Assembly: GCA_020348445.1 (NCBI GenBank)
Contig: CP070751.1
Location: forward strand, 343,772-407,771
From: Thermoplasmata archaeon
GTDB lineage: Archaea; Thermoplasmatota; Thermoplasmata; GCA-020350865
Direction: 5' to 3'
Length of the DNA: 64,000 nt
Part shown: positions 48,001 to 54,418 of the stretch, one piece after another
Position numbering within the stretch: the stretch's first letter is position 1
Layout: every line of letters begins with the position of its first letter
Translations under genes and position numbers: made by a program
The notes under the pieces: generated by a model
Seen by the model: the letters and a program-made list of their open reading frames with translations, nothing else
Database searches by the model: none
Told to the model about the DNA's origin: nothing

Positions 48001-50828
48001 TATGTCATATCAAATGATATGTCCATGGTGTCATAGGTGCCGTTGGAATTGGTATCTGACAAAACAAAATAAACTATATCATCTGCCGCGCCGTCGTCAT
48101 CTGCATCGATTGTGAAAGTCCCTTCATACCACTCTTTGCTCGTGATTTGAGCATCGTTTGTATCTACATTCGGTGCTGCGTCAAATCCCACTGTAAACAG
48201 ATAATAGTCACCTAAAGTGATATCTGTCTGGGTTGTTATGCGCTCATCGTTTGTGTTGCCTGTGGCTCCGAAATCAACAGAATTGTCGTTAACATCACCC
48301 TCATCATATTCTTCGTCTCCAATTGAAATGTCCATGGCTTCATAAAGTCCATCGGAGTCTGTATCAGAGAGGACATAATAAACATCATCATCTACAAAAC
48401 CGTCACCGTCTGCATCCAATGCGAAAGTTCCTTTGTACCATTCGGTGCTCATAATACTGGCATCGTCCGAATCCACATTGGGCCCCCTGTCAAAATCCAC
48501 GAGAAACTGGTAATAGTCCCCTAATGTGATATTTGTGAAGGCCGTAATAAGCTCATCATCAGTGTTGCCTGTGGTTCCGAAGTCAACTATAAAATTGCCG
48601 ACATTCCCCTCTCCATAAACCTCATCACCAATGGAAATGTCCATGGCATCGTAGACCCCGTCTGAATTGGTGTCGGAAAGAACAAAGTAAACATTCTGCG
48701 TCTCCACAGTCCCGTCTCCGTCCCCATCTATTGTGAAGTTTCCTTTGTACCACTCATTACTTTGAATTCTGGCATCGTTCGTATCTACTGTGGGTGAGGA
48801 ATCAAATTCAACTGAAAACTCCAATGAATCACCAAGTGTAAGAAAATCCGAGGCTGTTATTCCCTCATCATTTCCCGTGGTAACGTTGCCGTCGTCCAAA
48901 TCCCCCTGGCCATAGGTGGAGTCCAAAGATAGATTCATTGTATCATATACACCGTCTGAGTCCATGTCAGATAAAACAAAGTAAATTACATCGTCTGGGA
49001 GACCGTCATCGTCGGCATCTATTTCGAAGGTGCCGTTGTACCATTCCTTGATCTGAAGTGTGGCATCAGGATTTGTGGAATTTGGGTTGTTAATAAAATT
49101 TACTATAAAAAGATAGGTATCAAGTGTTGCATTCATTCCAGACATGTCTATTTGCTCATCATTGTCTGTTGAGGTAGCATCATCGTCCAAGGTCCCTTCT
49201 CCAAAGACATCATCGTCAGTGGATAGATCTATTGTGTCGTAGATGCCGTCCGAATCAGAATCTGAAAGCGTATAATTCACGTACTCTGAGCTTCCGATGA
49301 TGCCATCTCCATTTACATCGATGTTAAAGGAGCCTGTATACCATTGGGTGGAGTTAATCCATGCATCTTGGGATGTTGCAGATGGATCTGATGTGAAATT
49401 AACTGTGAAGTTGTAGATACCCAAAATCACGACTTCCTCGTCAGTAATACCCTCGTCATTACCTGGACCCAGGAACTGGTCGCTTCGATCCCCGTCTACA
49501 AAACTCGAAGGATCCTCATAAGAGAGGTTCATTATATCGTAAACCCCAGTCGTTGTATTGTCAGTTAATACAAAGTATATCACATCATCGTAAACTCCAT
49601 CGCCGTCATCATCCCCCTCGATTGTAAACCATCCTACATACCATGTATTAGATTTGCTCCCAGGAGCACCATTAGGCTGTATTCCAGTACTGGTTGTATC
49701 TGTGGAATTTATGGAAATTATAATGGATCCCGAGGGGGATGTTAACGTTGCCGTGGCAACGCTGGTTTGGTTCGTGGGGTATATAAGGCCGTTGGGTTTT
49801 GTGTTGTTTGCCTGGGTATCTGAGGTTTGAGGGGATATAGATGCAGTTGTGCCCGAAGGAGGTGTATTTATATCCTGAGTATCTGACCTCTGGGGATTTA
49901 CAGTTGCAGAACCTGATGGCGCCGAATTTGTAGCAATGGTATCGTTGGTCTGGGGAGTTATGCCCGCAGAGCCTGAGGGCTGCGAATTTGTATCAGAAGT
50001 GTCTGCGGTCTGAGGTGAAATCGAAGCAGTCGAGCCAGATGGATCGGTATTTGTGGGCGTGGTGTTTGAATCCTGAGAATTTATGGTTGCAGTTCCTGAG
50101 GGTGCGGAATTTGTCTCAGTTGTATCCCCGGTCTGGGGATTTATCCCCGAGGCTCCTGTAGGTTGCGAGGCCACTCCAGTTGAATCTGCAGATTGGGGTG
50201 TAATGGATGCAGAGGAACCTAGAGGCTGGGTATTTGTATCGGTGCTGTCTGAGTTTTGAGATGAAATGGTTGCGGTGCTTCCAGAAGGTGGGAGATTGGT
50301 TGCCGTGCTCTCTGTGCTCTGGACGTCGGTTGCGGCGGAGCCAGAAGGCTGGGTCGTCGTCATTAGCGAGTCATTTACCTGGGGGTTGGATAAGGTTATG
50401 CCTGTAAGTGGAGTGTTGAGGGCAATGGAATTGTCGTTTTGATAGTTGTTCGAAATACCCAGATTTGATGGCTTAGTGTTTTGGGCTTCCGAATTGCTGA
50501 AAATTGGTGCTGAATCAGTAACACCTGTTGGTTGCGACAATATGGAGGTGGATGTAGTCCAAGTTCTCTCTGTCTCCATTAGCAAATCGCTTTGGATCGT
50601 GGTAATTACGTTGGGTGTGTCAACATCTATGTAGTTGTATAACTCCACCCTGGCTTGACCCACAGGATAGCCATTGGAATTGTATACTGTTCCTGTGATT
50701 TCGCCCCCTTTTGCGGCGCTTGCTGTTGGTGCAATAGCCATCAACACCACAAGAATTATCGCTCCTATCAGAGAGCCTTTCTTCCCTATTCTAGCAAAAG
50801 CTTCATTCATACCATGATAATTCGCCAT
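39024..50828 (-). CDS. 3934-residue giant surface protein with cytoplasmic zinc ribbon
   Basis: Residues 1-38 form a signal peptide (GAIILVVLMAIAPTASA). A CarboxypepD_reg-like strand set follows, then a Ser/Thr/Gln/Asn-rich region of about 21-residue repeats (about 90-382), then about 14 clear and 2-3 weak copies of a roughly 105-residue unit with E-W-Y-x-G-x-F-x-I-D-x-D-x-D-G and YFVLSDTDSDG (about 390-2200). A carboxypeptidase-regulatory-like domain (about 2210-2270) precedes about 13 Ig-like units of about 95 residues in two alternating types (about 2280-3490). TSP3 calcium-binding repeats with DSDGxGD follow (about 3493-3803), then a transmembrane helix (about 3815-3838). The cytoplasmic tail ends in a zinc ribbon (CPSCGRSF, CPHCGTSG). 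GGTGAT precedes the ATG. The long Asp-rich body suggests a calcium-stiffened stalk or S-layer-like protein. Confidence 0.75.
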   Translation of the reverse strand: MANYHGMNEAFARIGKKGSLIGAIILVVLMAIAPTASAAKGGEITGTVYNSNGYPVGQARVELYNYIDVDTPNVITTIQSDLLMETERTWTTSTSILSQPTGVTDSAPIFSNSEAQNTKPSNLGISNNYQNDNSIALNTPLTGITLSNPQVNDSLMTTTQPSGSAATDVQSTESTATNLPPSGSTATISSQNSDSTDTNTQPLGSSASITPQSADSTGVASQPTGASGINPQTGDTTETNSAPSGTATINSQDSNTTPTNTDPSGSTASISPQTADTSDTNSQPSGSAGITPQTNDTIATNSAPSGSATVNPQRSDTQDINTPPSGTTASISPQTSDTQANNTKPNGLIYPTNQTSVATATLTSPSGSIIISINSTDTTSTGIQPNGAPGSKSNTWYVGWFTIEGDDDGDGVYDDVIYFVLTDNTTTGVYDIMNLSYEDPSSFVDGDRSDQFLGPGNDEGITDEEVVILGIYNFTVNFTSDPSATSQDAWINSTQWYTGSFNIDVNGDGIIGSSEYVNYTLSDSDSDGIYDTIDLSTDDDVFGEGTLDDDATSTDNDEQIDMSGMNATLDTYLFIVNFINNPNSTNPDATLQIKEWYNGTFEIDADDDGLPDDVIYFVLSDMDSDGVYDTMNLSLDSTYGQGDLDDGNVTTGNDEGITASDFLTLGDSLEFSVEFDSSPTVDTNDARIQSNEWYKGNFTIDGDGDGTVETQNVYFVLSDTNSDGVYDAMDISIGDEVYGEGNVGNFIVDFGTTGNTDDELITAFTNITLGDYYQFLVDFDRGPNVDSDDASIMSTEWYKGTFALDADGDGFVDDDVYYVLSDTDSDGLYEAMDISIGDEEYDEGDVNDNSVDFGATGNTNDERITTQTDITLGDYYLFTVGFDAAPNVDTNDAQITSKEWYEGTFTIDADDDGAADDIVYFVLSDTNSNGTYDTMDISFDMTYGQGTLDDDIVTTVDDEQITASGFVTIGDSFEFEMDFDFSPVLDSDDARITSNEWYLGTFTIDGNGDGTVEANNVYYVLSDTDSDGMYEAMDISMGDQVYGEGGISNSTVDFSESDNMDDERLTSSVKIILGDHYQFTVAFDGSPNLDGVDARITSNQWYEGAFTIDADGDGLADDDVYFVLSDTDSEGLYEVMDISIGDKDYGEGDLNDNYVDFGETANINDEQITTSRNIKLGDFYNFTCEFDSAPNVDTNDAQIQGLEWFEGSFTIDADNDGAADDKVYFVLTDTDSNGTYDTMDLSLDATYGQGTLDNDNVTTGDDERITASEFLNLGDLLEFSVDFDAAPPTDSKDARIKSNEWYLGTFTIDGNGDGIVEADNVYYVLTDTNSDGIYEAMDISMGDEVYGEGDLGNFIVDFSTSDNSNDEQITATTNITLGIYFLFSCEFDSGPNLDSDDARITSLEWYEGDLQIDCDDDGLADDNVHFVLVDTDSDGLYEVLEISIGDETYGEGDLNDNYVDFDESDNTNDEQITASAYVKLGDIYTFLVEFDDAPNQDSDDIRIGSSMWYEGAFTIDADDDGAADDEVYFVLSDTDSNGIYETLDISIEDKDFGETGSGSLSDDIVNYQNPDDNNNDERVTENASMTLGDSLLFKVNFDSTPESDENDVQILIYEWYHGSFEIDADDEDDDGIQDDKVLYFLTDVNSDGLYDTMDMSINDATFRETDEGTLMDGIVDYYDDTNNLNDELITASSNITLGDSLLFSVEFRNNPGIVDSYDARILSVEWYVGAFTIDVDGDGIVNIDGMKFALSDFKSKGLYNYYMEITTDDDIFAEPPGDVGDQISQVDNDEVIRDLGGEFVVLGTYRYHVQSYDNLGDGVGVNDGVNYDVNDTVITISHWFSGSALLEGNLRDAVVSDLDSDGLFDEVYIDLNDDGDFEDVGVDAMALQPSDIFQGSQLKIQYTLVSLDSSGRYFEIQPTGTSVGLTESWFFGKVEVPPLSGDTYYVLLSDIDGDSIFDCADFDTDYPSDGVWDVLGLTETSGTVNLNGTMYQIINIEDSGTFIKITAFLDIILSSKNDISLTNAIHYGTISESSLSINLNQDGDMLDIYYALVVDNLLSGYYETVFIDCDEDYDLSDESMLNVGSSFSIAASLPFDPHTFVIDFINSQGKYFMFAQTNHPLDYCITSPDGEYALDAPIDGDYWISVGSSTTYWGYAILNDTNSNTGINIAGGDTIESWDQYLTQTGNFVFGYVNDSITGDSLEDVVVQVYDTLGNLVVSTETKADGSYQIAMKSNSAYDLVFSLQGYYTDDGRTTGSWQDLLILSDTYSVDVLLVPDNIAPTITLDYPKEGQTVGGTLIIQATAQDDFLVDLVEVSFDYGATYHTMTFAGGNTYTYSWDTTLHPEGMTRVLTKVTDDMGNTDTDFCDVYISNDVIPPSISIISPTDLEYIEGSYTIQIHATDNYALEYVNITLDGIVYKTALNPSSGYYEYAIDTTTLSDGLHTLSAEAWDYAKNSAQDSLATGFYVDNTPPTLSIYSPENGVTVYGTTIFIDVESVDPGIFSPTVQYRIDSGAWVTLSGSELLDWSDVWDSTTVSNGIHSITVRSYDDMVHMVSDTVTITVDNDDPRVTIVAPIGNEWIYGSYTFKVSASDDVGITNVYITVNGNDYSTGYNSASGLWEVEIDTTAMGDGYYSISATAEDGIPIHTQTTSALEFNVDNTEPVLSINSPLAGETVTGSTVSIDASSYDEGPFVPVVQYKIDSEAWITLTGSEIIGWTGSWDSTAYSNGIHTITFRAYDEIGHLVTDSITVTVDNDNPTVSISAPLANEYVQGVYTFKILASDDVGVTNVYITINSTDYTAGYNSVTGLWEVEIDTTVLGDGYYSITATAQDGIPSHTQVTSTLDFNVDNTEPVLSINSPLAGVTVTGSTVSIDADSFDEGPFVLVVQYKIDSGAWITLTGSEIEGWTGTWDSTMHSDSVHTITFRVYDEIGHLVSDSITVTVDNDNPTVSISAPVKNEFVQGVYTFKILASDKVGITNVTITINGDDYNTSYNSVSGLWEMELDTATIFDGVYSITATAKDGISSHTQTTDSVNFYIDNNEPTLSINSPQQGETVYGENVVVDVDSTDEGDFVLIVQFRIDSGNWITLPASWDSTAYSNGVHTITVRAYDEIGHVVTDSLTVTVDNDDPAASVVSPVANEYVQGTYTFKVSASDDVDVSEVHIQIHTDNYVMGYNSASLLWEVTIDTTAITDGTYGLSATVKDGIPIHTQTTISFNFYIDNNAPTLSVISPINSQILYGPSVALEANSTDSGIFVPTVQFRIDSGAWSALSGSEILGWTGTWDSTTRSYGVYTITFRAYDDIGHVVTESVTITVDNDYPVVSIVSPVANEYLQGTYTFGISASDGIGVSNVYITISGNDYATGYNSVSGLWEVLMGTTTFADGTYDLYATCEDIIPSHTQTTVPFSFNIDNTQPQLTIISPHSGDYVKGNVVMDIRGFDLFIDSVEYSVDGLGWVDNNTVWDTTFQTDGSHTLTFRAIDLAGHVAQGSIVVIVDNTDFDSDGIGDLADPDIDNDGVDNPDDPFPYDNTEWEDNDGDGIGDNMDLDDDNDAVSDLQDDFPANPNEWVDTDSDGLGNNADLDDDGDGVYDINDEFPLDDDEWMDSDSDGQGNNDDLDDDGDGIMDFSDAFPLNPDEYSDSDSDGIGDNSDMDADGDGVFNTNDAFPYNASETSDLDGDGIGDKTDYDKDGDGVANTYDRFPNDALEWRDTDSDGFGDNTDSDDDNDGTTDSRDVFPFDNSEWRDSDSDGLGDNQDDDRDGDGVLNSNNKDKFPDDPNEWEDTDSDGIGNNADWDDDGDGVADSKDYYPLDKSRSLEPFWWWWILITALIVFGIIFMFITQRKPPAVLGDEEAYLGFQKVTQRAPAQRKEREASPEVGTIVIKTKEQEEVSDRHEGKPKVDQEEIECPSCGRSFMVEVMAGPRMIECPHCGTSGTID
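45300..49680 (-). repeat. About 14-17 tandem 105-residue EWYxGxFxIDxDxDG units
   Basis: The motif W-Y/F-x-G recurs about every 300-330 bases across this part of the giant gene, each time with an IDxDxDG block, YFVLSDTDSDG and a stretch near ITLGDxxxFxVxFD. Neighbouring copies are very alike at DNA level. Each unit holds several Asp-rich DxDxDG loops like EF-hand or dockerin calcium sites. Confidence 0.85.
49740..50560 (-). repeat. Ser/Thr-rich tandem repeats near the N-terminus of the giant protein
   Basis: About 13 repeats of 21-22 codons with a PSGS-A-x-I-x-PQ-x-x-DT core. The composition (Ser, Thr, Asn, Gln, Pro) is that of an extended, possibly O-glycosylated linker. Copies vary in the middle but keep PSG and the SPQ or NPQ element. 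Confidence 0.85.
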
Positions 50829-50916
50829 AATATCACCAGTTTTTCCTATTAATTTCTAACAGTTTGGCGAGTCCTATCTTATGACCCATATGTTGTACCT
50901 AAACTCCGTCCCGTTT

Positions 50917-50973
50917 CTGGATAGAGAGGGTGATTTGTCCAGAAAATCGCTTTTTTTCCCATATTCTATCCAG
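50917..50973. promoter_or_regulatory. Inverted repeat upstream of the giant surface-protein gene
   Basis: CTGGATAGA (50917-50925) is the exact reverse complement of TCTATCCAG (50965-50973). It lies about 90-145 bases before the start codon of the giant gene, between that gene and a minus-strand TATA-like run (51007-51024). GATAGAGGG-like sequence recurs at 50981-50990. It could be an operator or an mRNA leader hairpin. Confidence 0.35.
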
Positions 50974-51059
50974 TATCCTTCGATAGAGGGTAACACATAA
51001 GGATTTGTATATATATATTTTTATACTCGATTATCCAAAATGTATGAATTATTACATTC

Positions 51060-51482
51060 TCAAATATCGAACAGGACCTGGACCGTATATCCATCGCTTT
51101 TTTCGATCTTAAGAATATGGTGTGTTACAGCCTTCATCTCCGTATGATATGCATGTTTATCCTTGTTGTAATTCTCCCCTTTGGCACTGCCTCTCAAAAG
51201 CCAACTCCCCTCTTTTTCTTCTATTTCTATTTCGAACTTAGAAAACAACACGTTCTTGACAGTGTGGATGAACAAAAGCTCCGAAAGCCAGTCCACGAGC
51301 AACTGCTCCAAGTCTCTGGATTGGATATGGATCTGGTACTCCCCTATTTCCTCCACCTCTTCTATATTGGTAATGATGCTGAACATTCCATAGGCTGCAT
51401 TTTCAAAGGCCTCTGAAAGATCCTTGCCATTCGCCCTGATTCCCACATCCGCGGTGTGCTCTAGAATCTCGTATTTCTTCAT
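51060..51482 (-). CDS. Archease
   Basis: A 140-residue protein of the archease family, which activates the tRNA/RNA ligase RtcB by helping its guanylylation and acts as a chaperone of RNA-modifying enzymes. Family marks: EHTADVGIRA (8-17, with the metal-binding Asp12), the central DWLSELLF block, MKAVTHH (about 115-121), and the C-terminal VQVLFDI with the last conserved Asp. Full length. A minus-strand TATA-like element about 25 bases before the ATG suggests a leaderless mRNA. Confidence 0.95.
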   Translation of the reverse strand: MKKYEILEHTADVGIRANGKDLSEAFENAAYGMFSIITNIEEVEEIGEYQIHIQSRDLEQLLVDWLSELLFIHTVKNVLFSKFEIEIEEKEGSWLLRGSAKGENYNKDKHAYHTEMKAVTHHILKIEKSDGYTVQVLFDI

Positions 51483-51501
51483 TACTTTGCATAATTATTT
51501 T

Positions 51502-51514
51502 CTATTTAATAAAC
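51502..51514 (-). promoter_or_regulatory. Probable TATA box of archease
   Basis: GTTTATTAAATAG on the minus strand, centred about 26 bases before the archease ATG, placing the transcript start at or near the start codon. Confidence 0.45.
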
Positions 51515-51569
51515 TCTTGCTTTTGTTAATGGTAATATTGTTCCCTCCTCTCTTGCCCTTCCTTTTTTA

Positions 51570-51604
51570 CCCCCACCTCCCTTATCCCCTCCTCCCTTAC
51601 CCCC
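51570..51604 (-). other. Putative G-quadruplex motif upstream of archease
   Basis: The minus strand has five G runs of 5, 3, 4, 3 and 5 with loops of 3, 4, 4 and 4 bases, which meets the usual rule of four or more runs of at least three G with short loops. It lies about 90-120 bases before the archease start, in a longer pyrimidine tract (51541-51612 on the plus strand). Confidence 0.6.
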
Positions 51605-51654
51605 TCCATCGTGGCCTCTTCCATTTTCTAAATGGTATATTCATAGTCCACTTT

Positions 51655-51700
51655 GCCCTTAGGTTATGCGATAAAGTGTCGATATCTTAAGCCTAAGGGC
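51655..51700. other. Inverted repeat between archease and nadX
   Basis: GCCCTTAGG (51655-51663) and CCTAAGGGC (51692-51700) are exact reverse complements with 28 bases between. The pair lies about 65-110 bases upstream of the nadX TATA box. It may be a regulator site or a chance palindrome. Confidence 0.35.
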
Positions 51701-51762
51701 TCCCACCCAAAAATATGTCAGATTAAGATGTTTACTAAAAGAATATTCATTCATTATCGCCA

Positions 51763-51777
51763 AATTTATATTTTATA
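51763..51777 (+). promoter_or_regulatory. TATA box of nadX
   Basis: AATTTATATTTTATA about 70 bases before the ATG at 51843. The leader would hold the AAGGAG ribosome site at 51829-51834. Confidence 0.5.
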
Positions 51778-51842
51778 ACCGCATAACCAGAAATTAGCAT
51801 CAGAAGGAAAGGAATTTACAAAACAACAAAAGGAGATTCTCG

Positions 51843-52649
51843 ATGAACATAGGAATAATTGGATGTGGTGCCATCGGCTCCACCCTGGCCAAGGCTGCCG
51901 AGGATATGGAAGAGGTATCTGAAATATACCTCTTTGACAAGTCCCATGTTTGCTCCCGCGTGCTGGAAGATAAACTCTCCAAGGTAATATCCATATTGAC
52001 ATTCGAGGAGTTGGTAGCAAAATCGGATTTTATCATAGAGGCGGCGTCACAGGAGGCTGTTTCCCTCTTTTGTAAGAAAATCCTGGAAAAAGGAAAGGAT
52101 TTGATGATAATGAGCGTGGGGGCCCTTGTGGATGATGACCTAAGAGAGGATCTTAAAACCACTGCAAAGAAACATGATTGCAAGATATTCCTTCCAACAG
52201 GGGCGCTCTCCGGTGTGGATGGCCTTGCCTCGGCAGCAGTTTTTGGAATCGAAGAGGTGATTCTCACCACAAGAAAACCACCCTCGGCATTTTCAGATGT
52301 GGAATTTATAAAAAAAGAGGGTATTGACTTGGAGAATCTTTCATCCCCGAAAATCCTCTTTGAGGGAACAGCAAAAGAGGCGGTGAAACTCTTTCCCAAG
52401 AACGTCAATGTCGCAGCAACTGTGAGCCTGGCAGGCATGGGTTTTGAGAGGACCAAGGTGAAGATCATAGCTGATCCTTCAACAGAACAGAACCATCATC
52501 AGATAACAGTCAAGGGAGAGTTCGGCTCCATGAATTCCGAGGTTGACAACCTTCCTTTTGAGAGGAACCCAAAGACCAGTAAAATTGCCGCTGCCTCGGC
52601 AATTGCTGCTATGAAGAAAATTGTGAGCACCTACTGGGTAGGTGTTTGA
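51843..52649 (+). CDS. nadX: L-aspartate dehydrogenase NadX
   Basis: A 268-residue enzyme that oxidises L-aspartate to iminoaspartate with NAD(P), the first step of NAD biosynthesis in archaea lacking aspartate oxidase; quinolinate synthase then uses the product. The N-terminal Rossmann motif GIIGCGAIG (4-12) binds the cofactor. The substrate domain has FLPTGALSGVDGLASA, a family hallmark, and the NHHQITVKG block near 217 with the conserved histidine. AAGGAG precedes the ATG. Partner genes nadA and nadC are not in the window. Confidence 0.92.
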   Translation: MNIGIIGCGAIGSTLAKAAEDMEEVSEIYLFDKSHVCSRVLEDKLSKVISILTFEELVAKSDFIIEAASQEAVSLFCKKILEKGKDLMIMSVGALVDDDLREDLKTTAKKHDCKIFLPTGALSGVDGLASAAVFGIEEVILTTRKPPSAFSDVEFIKKEGIDLENLSSPKILFEGTAKEAVKLFPKNVNVAATVSLAGMGFERTKVKIIADPSTEQNHHQITVKGEFGSMNSEVDNLPFERNPKTSKIAAASAIAAMKKIVSTYWVGV

Positions 52650-52667
52650 AACTACGACTTTTTGAGA

Positions 52668-52949
52668 TTATTCTTGGTTTTCCATCTGCTTTGCCAAAAG
52701 AGCCCTTGTTTCCCTGGCCAGTTTTGTGTCGTTTTTTTCAAGCTCTGCATCAAGTTCTTCTATTGAAATCTTCGTATCAAGAAAAACTATGTGATAGCTT
52801 GGTATGTTCTCGACCTGTAAAATCGCAACCTTTGTATCGTCTGTTACCTCAACACCCTTTTGCTGGGCCTGAAAATGCACAAAGGGCATGATTTCCCTTG
52901 TTACTGACGATACCTTTGTTATTGCGACCAACCTTGCTATGTAGGACAT
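52668..52949 (-). CDS. DUF749-like small protein downstream of hdrB
   Basis: A 93-residue soluble protein with a beta-rich N-terminal half (ARLVAITKVSS, KVAILQVENIPSYHIVFLDT) and a charged C-terminal helix (SIEELDAELEKND). The layout resembles the archaeal DUF749 family (MTH1880-like), known mainly from methanogens; this is recognised from pattern, not search. It starts 29 bases after the stop of hdrB on the same strand and is probably the last gene of the hdrCB operon, which would suggest a role in Hdr metabolism. Confidence 0.55.
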   Translation of the reverse strand: MSYIARLVAITKVSSVTREIMPFVHFQAQQKGVEVTDDTKVAILQVENIPSYHIVFLDTKISIEELDAELEKNDTKLARETRALLAKQMENQE

Positions 52950-52978
52950 AGAATTACCCTGTTAAAAATAAAAAAAGA

Positions 52979-53833
52979 TCAGGAGGGGAGGTTAACTGGC
53001 GTTGCATGCATATCAAAGCCCAGTTTCTTTTCGTCCACTCCCAATGCCAATCCATAAAGCTGCGAAAGGTGCAAAACAGGTATGGAATACTCTTCTCCAA
53101 GGTCCTTTTGGCCCCTGTCGTACTGAAGATGGCAAAATGGACAGGGATTGACGATGGTGTTTGCTCCAGCTGCTTTGATATTTTCCAGCTTCTGCTTTGT
53201 CATACCCATTGCCAGCTCTGGCACCCTGGCCCTGACTCCACCACCTGCACCGCAGCAGAGGTTCTTGTCCATGTAATCCACGCTTTCGGCTCCCACTGCC
53301 TCAACGAGCTTGTCCAATATCGTGGGTCTTTCTGGATCCTCGATACCCTTTAACTTGTGGGGTTTTAGAAAGTGGCAGCCGTAGTGCACAGCGATCTTCA
53401 ACTTGTCCTGCTTGTTCTTGACCTTCTCTGCGATCTTCTCGACACCCACCTCGTTCATGAGGACATCAACAAAGTGCTTGACATTTGTCTTTCCCCCGTA
53501 CTTCATGCCTATTTCTGCAAGGTTCTTGTTGATCTCTTCCCTCTTCTTATCGTCGTGAAGTAGATGTGCGGCCTCGAACAAGGAGCCGTAGCAACCGTTG
53601 CATATCACAAGGATATCGTTTCCCCCCTTCTCGGCCAGTGCCAGGTTCCTTGCAGCTATTGTAAGCCATGTATTCTGATCAAAGGAGCGGGTAACTCCAG
53701 GTGCTGGGCAGCATGATGCACCTTCCAGCTCGGCAAATTCTACACCAAGTTCCTTTAATATCTCCCTTGTGGCGCTCTCGACTCCAGGATATCTATTGGG
53801 TGCAACGCAGCCCAGAAACAATGCATATCCCAT
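52979..53833 (-). CDS. hdrB: Heterodisulfide reductase subunit B (HdrB)
   Basis: A 284-residue protein with two complete CCG domains, which hold the noncubane [4Fe-4S] clusters that reduce disulfides such as CoM-S-S-CoB. CCG 1 uses Cys9, Cys41-Cys42, Cys78 and Cys81 (SCCPAPG, CNGCYG); CCG 2 uses Cys153, Cys193-Cys194, Cys231 and Cys234 (LCCGAGGG, CPFCHL). All ten cysteines are in place. The start at 53833 is chosen because GGAGG at 53843-53847, located in the end of hdrC, is well spaced from it; the GTG at 53842 is too near. One base separates it from hdrC. HdrA is not nearby, so the partner flavoprotein is unknown. Confidence 0.92.
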   Translation of the reverse strand: MGYALFLGCVAPNRYPGVESATREILKELGVEFAELEGASCCPAPGVTRSFDQNTWLTIAARNLALAEKGGNDILVICNGCYGSLFEAAHLLHDDKKREEINKNLAEIGMKYGGKTNVKHFVDVLMNEVGVEKIAEKVKNKQDKLKIAVHYGCHFLKPHKLKGIEDPERPTILDKLVEAVGAESVDYMDKNLCCGAGGGVRARVPELAMGMTKQKLENIKAAGANTIVNPCPFCHLQYDRGQKDLGEEYSIPVLHLSQLYGLALGVDEKKLGFDMHATPVNLPS

Positions 53834-53834
53834 C

Positions 53835-54356
53835 TTAGGCACCTCCTATGAGCTTGTCGAACTTCGTTTTCTTAATGAGCTTCTGCACCTCTTCTAGGGC
53901 CTTTGGGTCCGATAGCGTTGTTGGGGGTGCTTCGCTCAGACCAACAGCCTTTCTCTTCTCCCTGTACTCCTTGCTCAGAGGGACCAGATGTCCTGTCTTT
54001 ACAAGGTAGCCTGCACCCTTTTTGTGTGTCTCTCCCATGAAACCTTCTGCTACAGCCATGTTCCTCAAGGTCAGGATTATATCAGGAATCTCCACTCCCC
54101 TTGGGCATCTTTCATGACACGTGTAACATGTTGTGCAGAACCAGAGATCGTCTGTTGGCAGGATATCGTCTTTAAAGCCCAACTGTGCCCTTCTGATAAC
54201 CTTTCTCACTCTGAAAGCCGTGAGCCTACCCGAGGGACAGCTTCCCGTGCATGTTCCGCATTGAAAACAGAGGTTCAGTGTGTCTGCTCCCTTAGCAATC
54301 ACCGCATTGGTAAATTCAGGGTTCGGTGTTTTTGGTTTCTTATCAGATTCAGCCAT
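53835..54356 (-). CDS. hdrC: Heterodisulfide reductase subunit C (HdrC)
   Basis: A 173-residue protein with two ferredoxin-type [4Fe-4S] motifs: C30-x2-C33-x2-C36-x3-C40-P (CFQCGTCTGSCPSG) and C74-x2-C77-x2-C80-x3-C84-P (CTTCYTCHERCPRG), as in HdrC. It passes electrons to HdrB. Start ATG 54356 has GGTGA upstream. It leads the hdrC-hdrB-DUF749-like operon, with a TATA box at 54390-54402 and an inverted repeat further upstream. Hdr-like proteins also occur outside methanogens. Confidence 0.92.
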   Translation of the reverse strand: MAESDKKPKTPNPEFTNAVIAKGADTLNLCFQCGTCTGSCPSGRLTAFRVRKVIRRAQLGFKDDILPTDDLWFCTTCYTCHERCPRGVEIPDIILTLRNMAVAEGFMGETHKKGAGYLVKTGHLVPLSKEYREKRKAVGLSEAPPTTLSDPKALEEVQKLIKKTKFDKLIGGA

Positions 54357-54389
54357 AAATCGTCACCAAAATCCCATAAAAACATTCTC

Positions 54390-54402
54390 CTATATATAAA
54401 TT
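54390..54402 (-). promoter_or_regulatory. TATA box of the hdrCB operon
   Basis: AATTTATATATAG on the minus strand, about 35-45 bases before the hdrC ATG. The leader would carry GGTGA. Confidence 0.55.
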
Positions 54403-54418
54403 CGCAAGTTTTTTGGTC

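Larger units (their letters stand above)
51483..51842. other. 360-base divergent promoter region between archease and nadX
   Basis: No gene is supported here. From left to right it holds a TATA-like run for archease (minus strand, 51502-51514), a C-rich tract whose minus strand fits a G-quadruplex (51570-51604), a 9-base inverted repeat (51655-51663 and 51692-51700), and a TATA box for nadX (51763-51777). Confidence 0.6.

Noticed and set aside
51424..51690. 88-residue open frame in the pyrimidine-rich tract
   Set aside because: It consists mostly of Leu, Pro and Phe from C/T runs, overlaps archease antisense and has no ribosome site.
52979..54356. Evidence that the organism is a methanogen
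   Set aside because: HdrBC and a Fae-like domain occur outside methanogens too, and no mcr, mtr or mvh gene is in the window.
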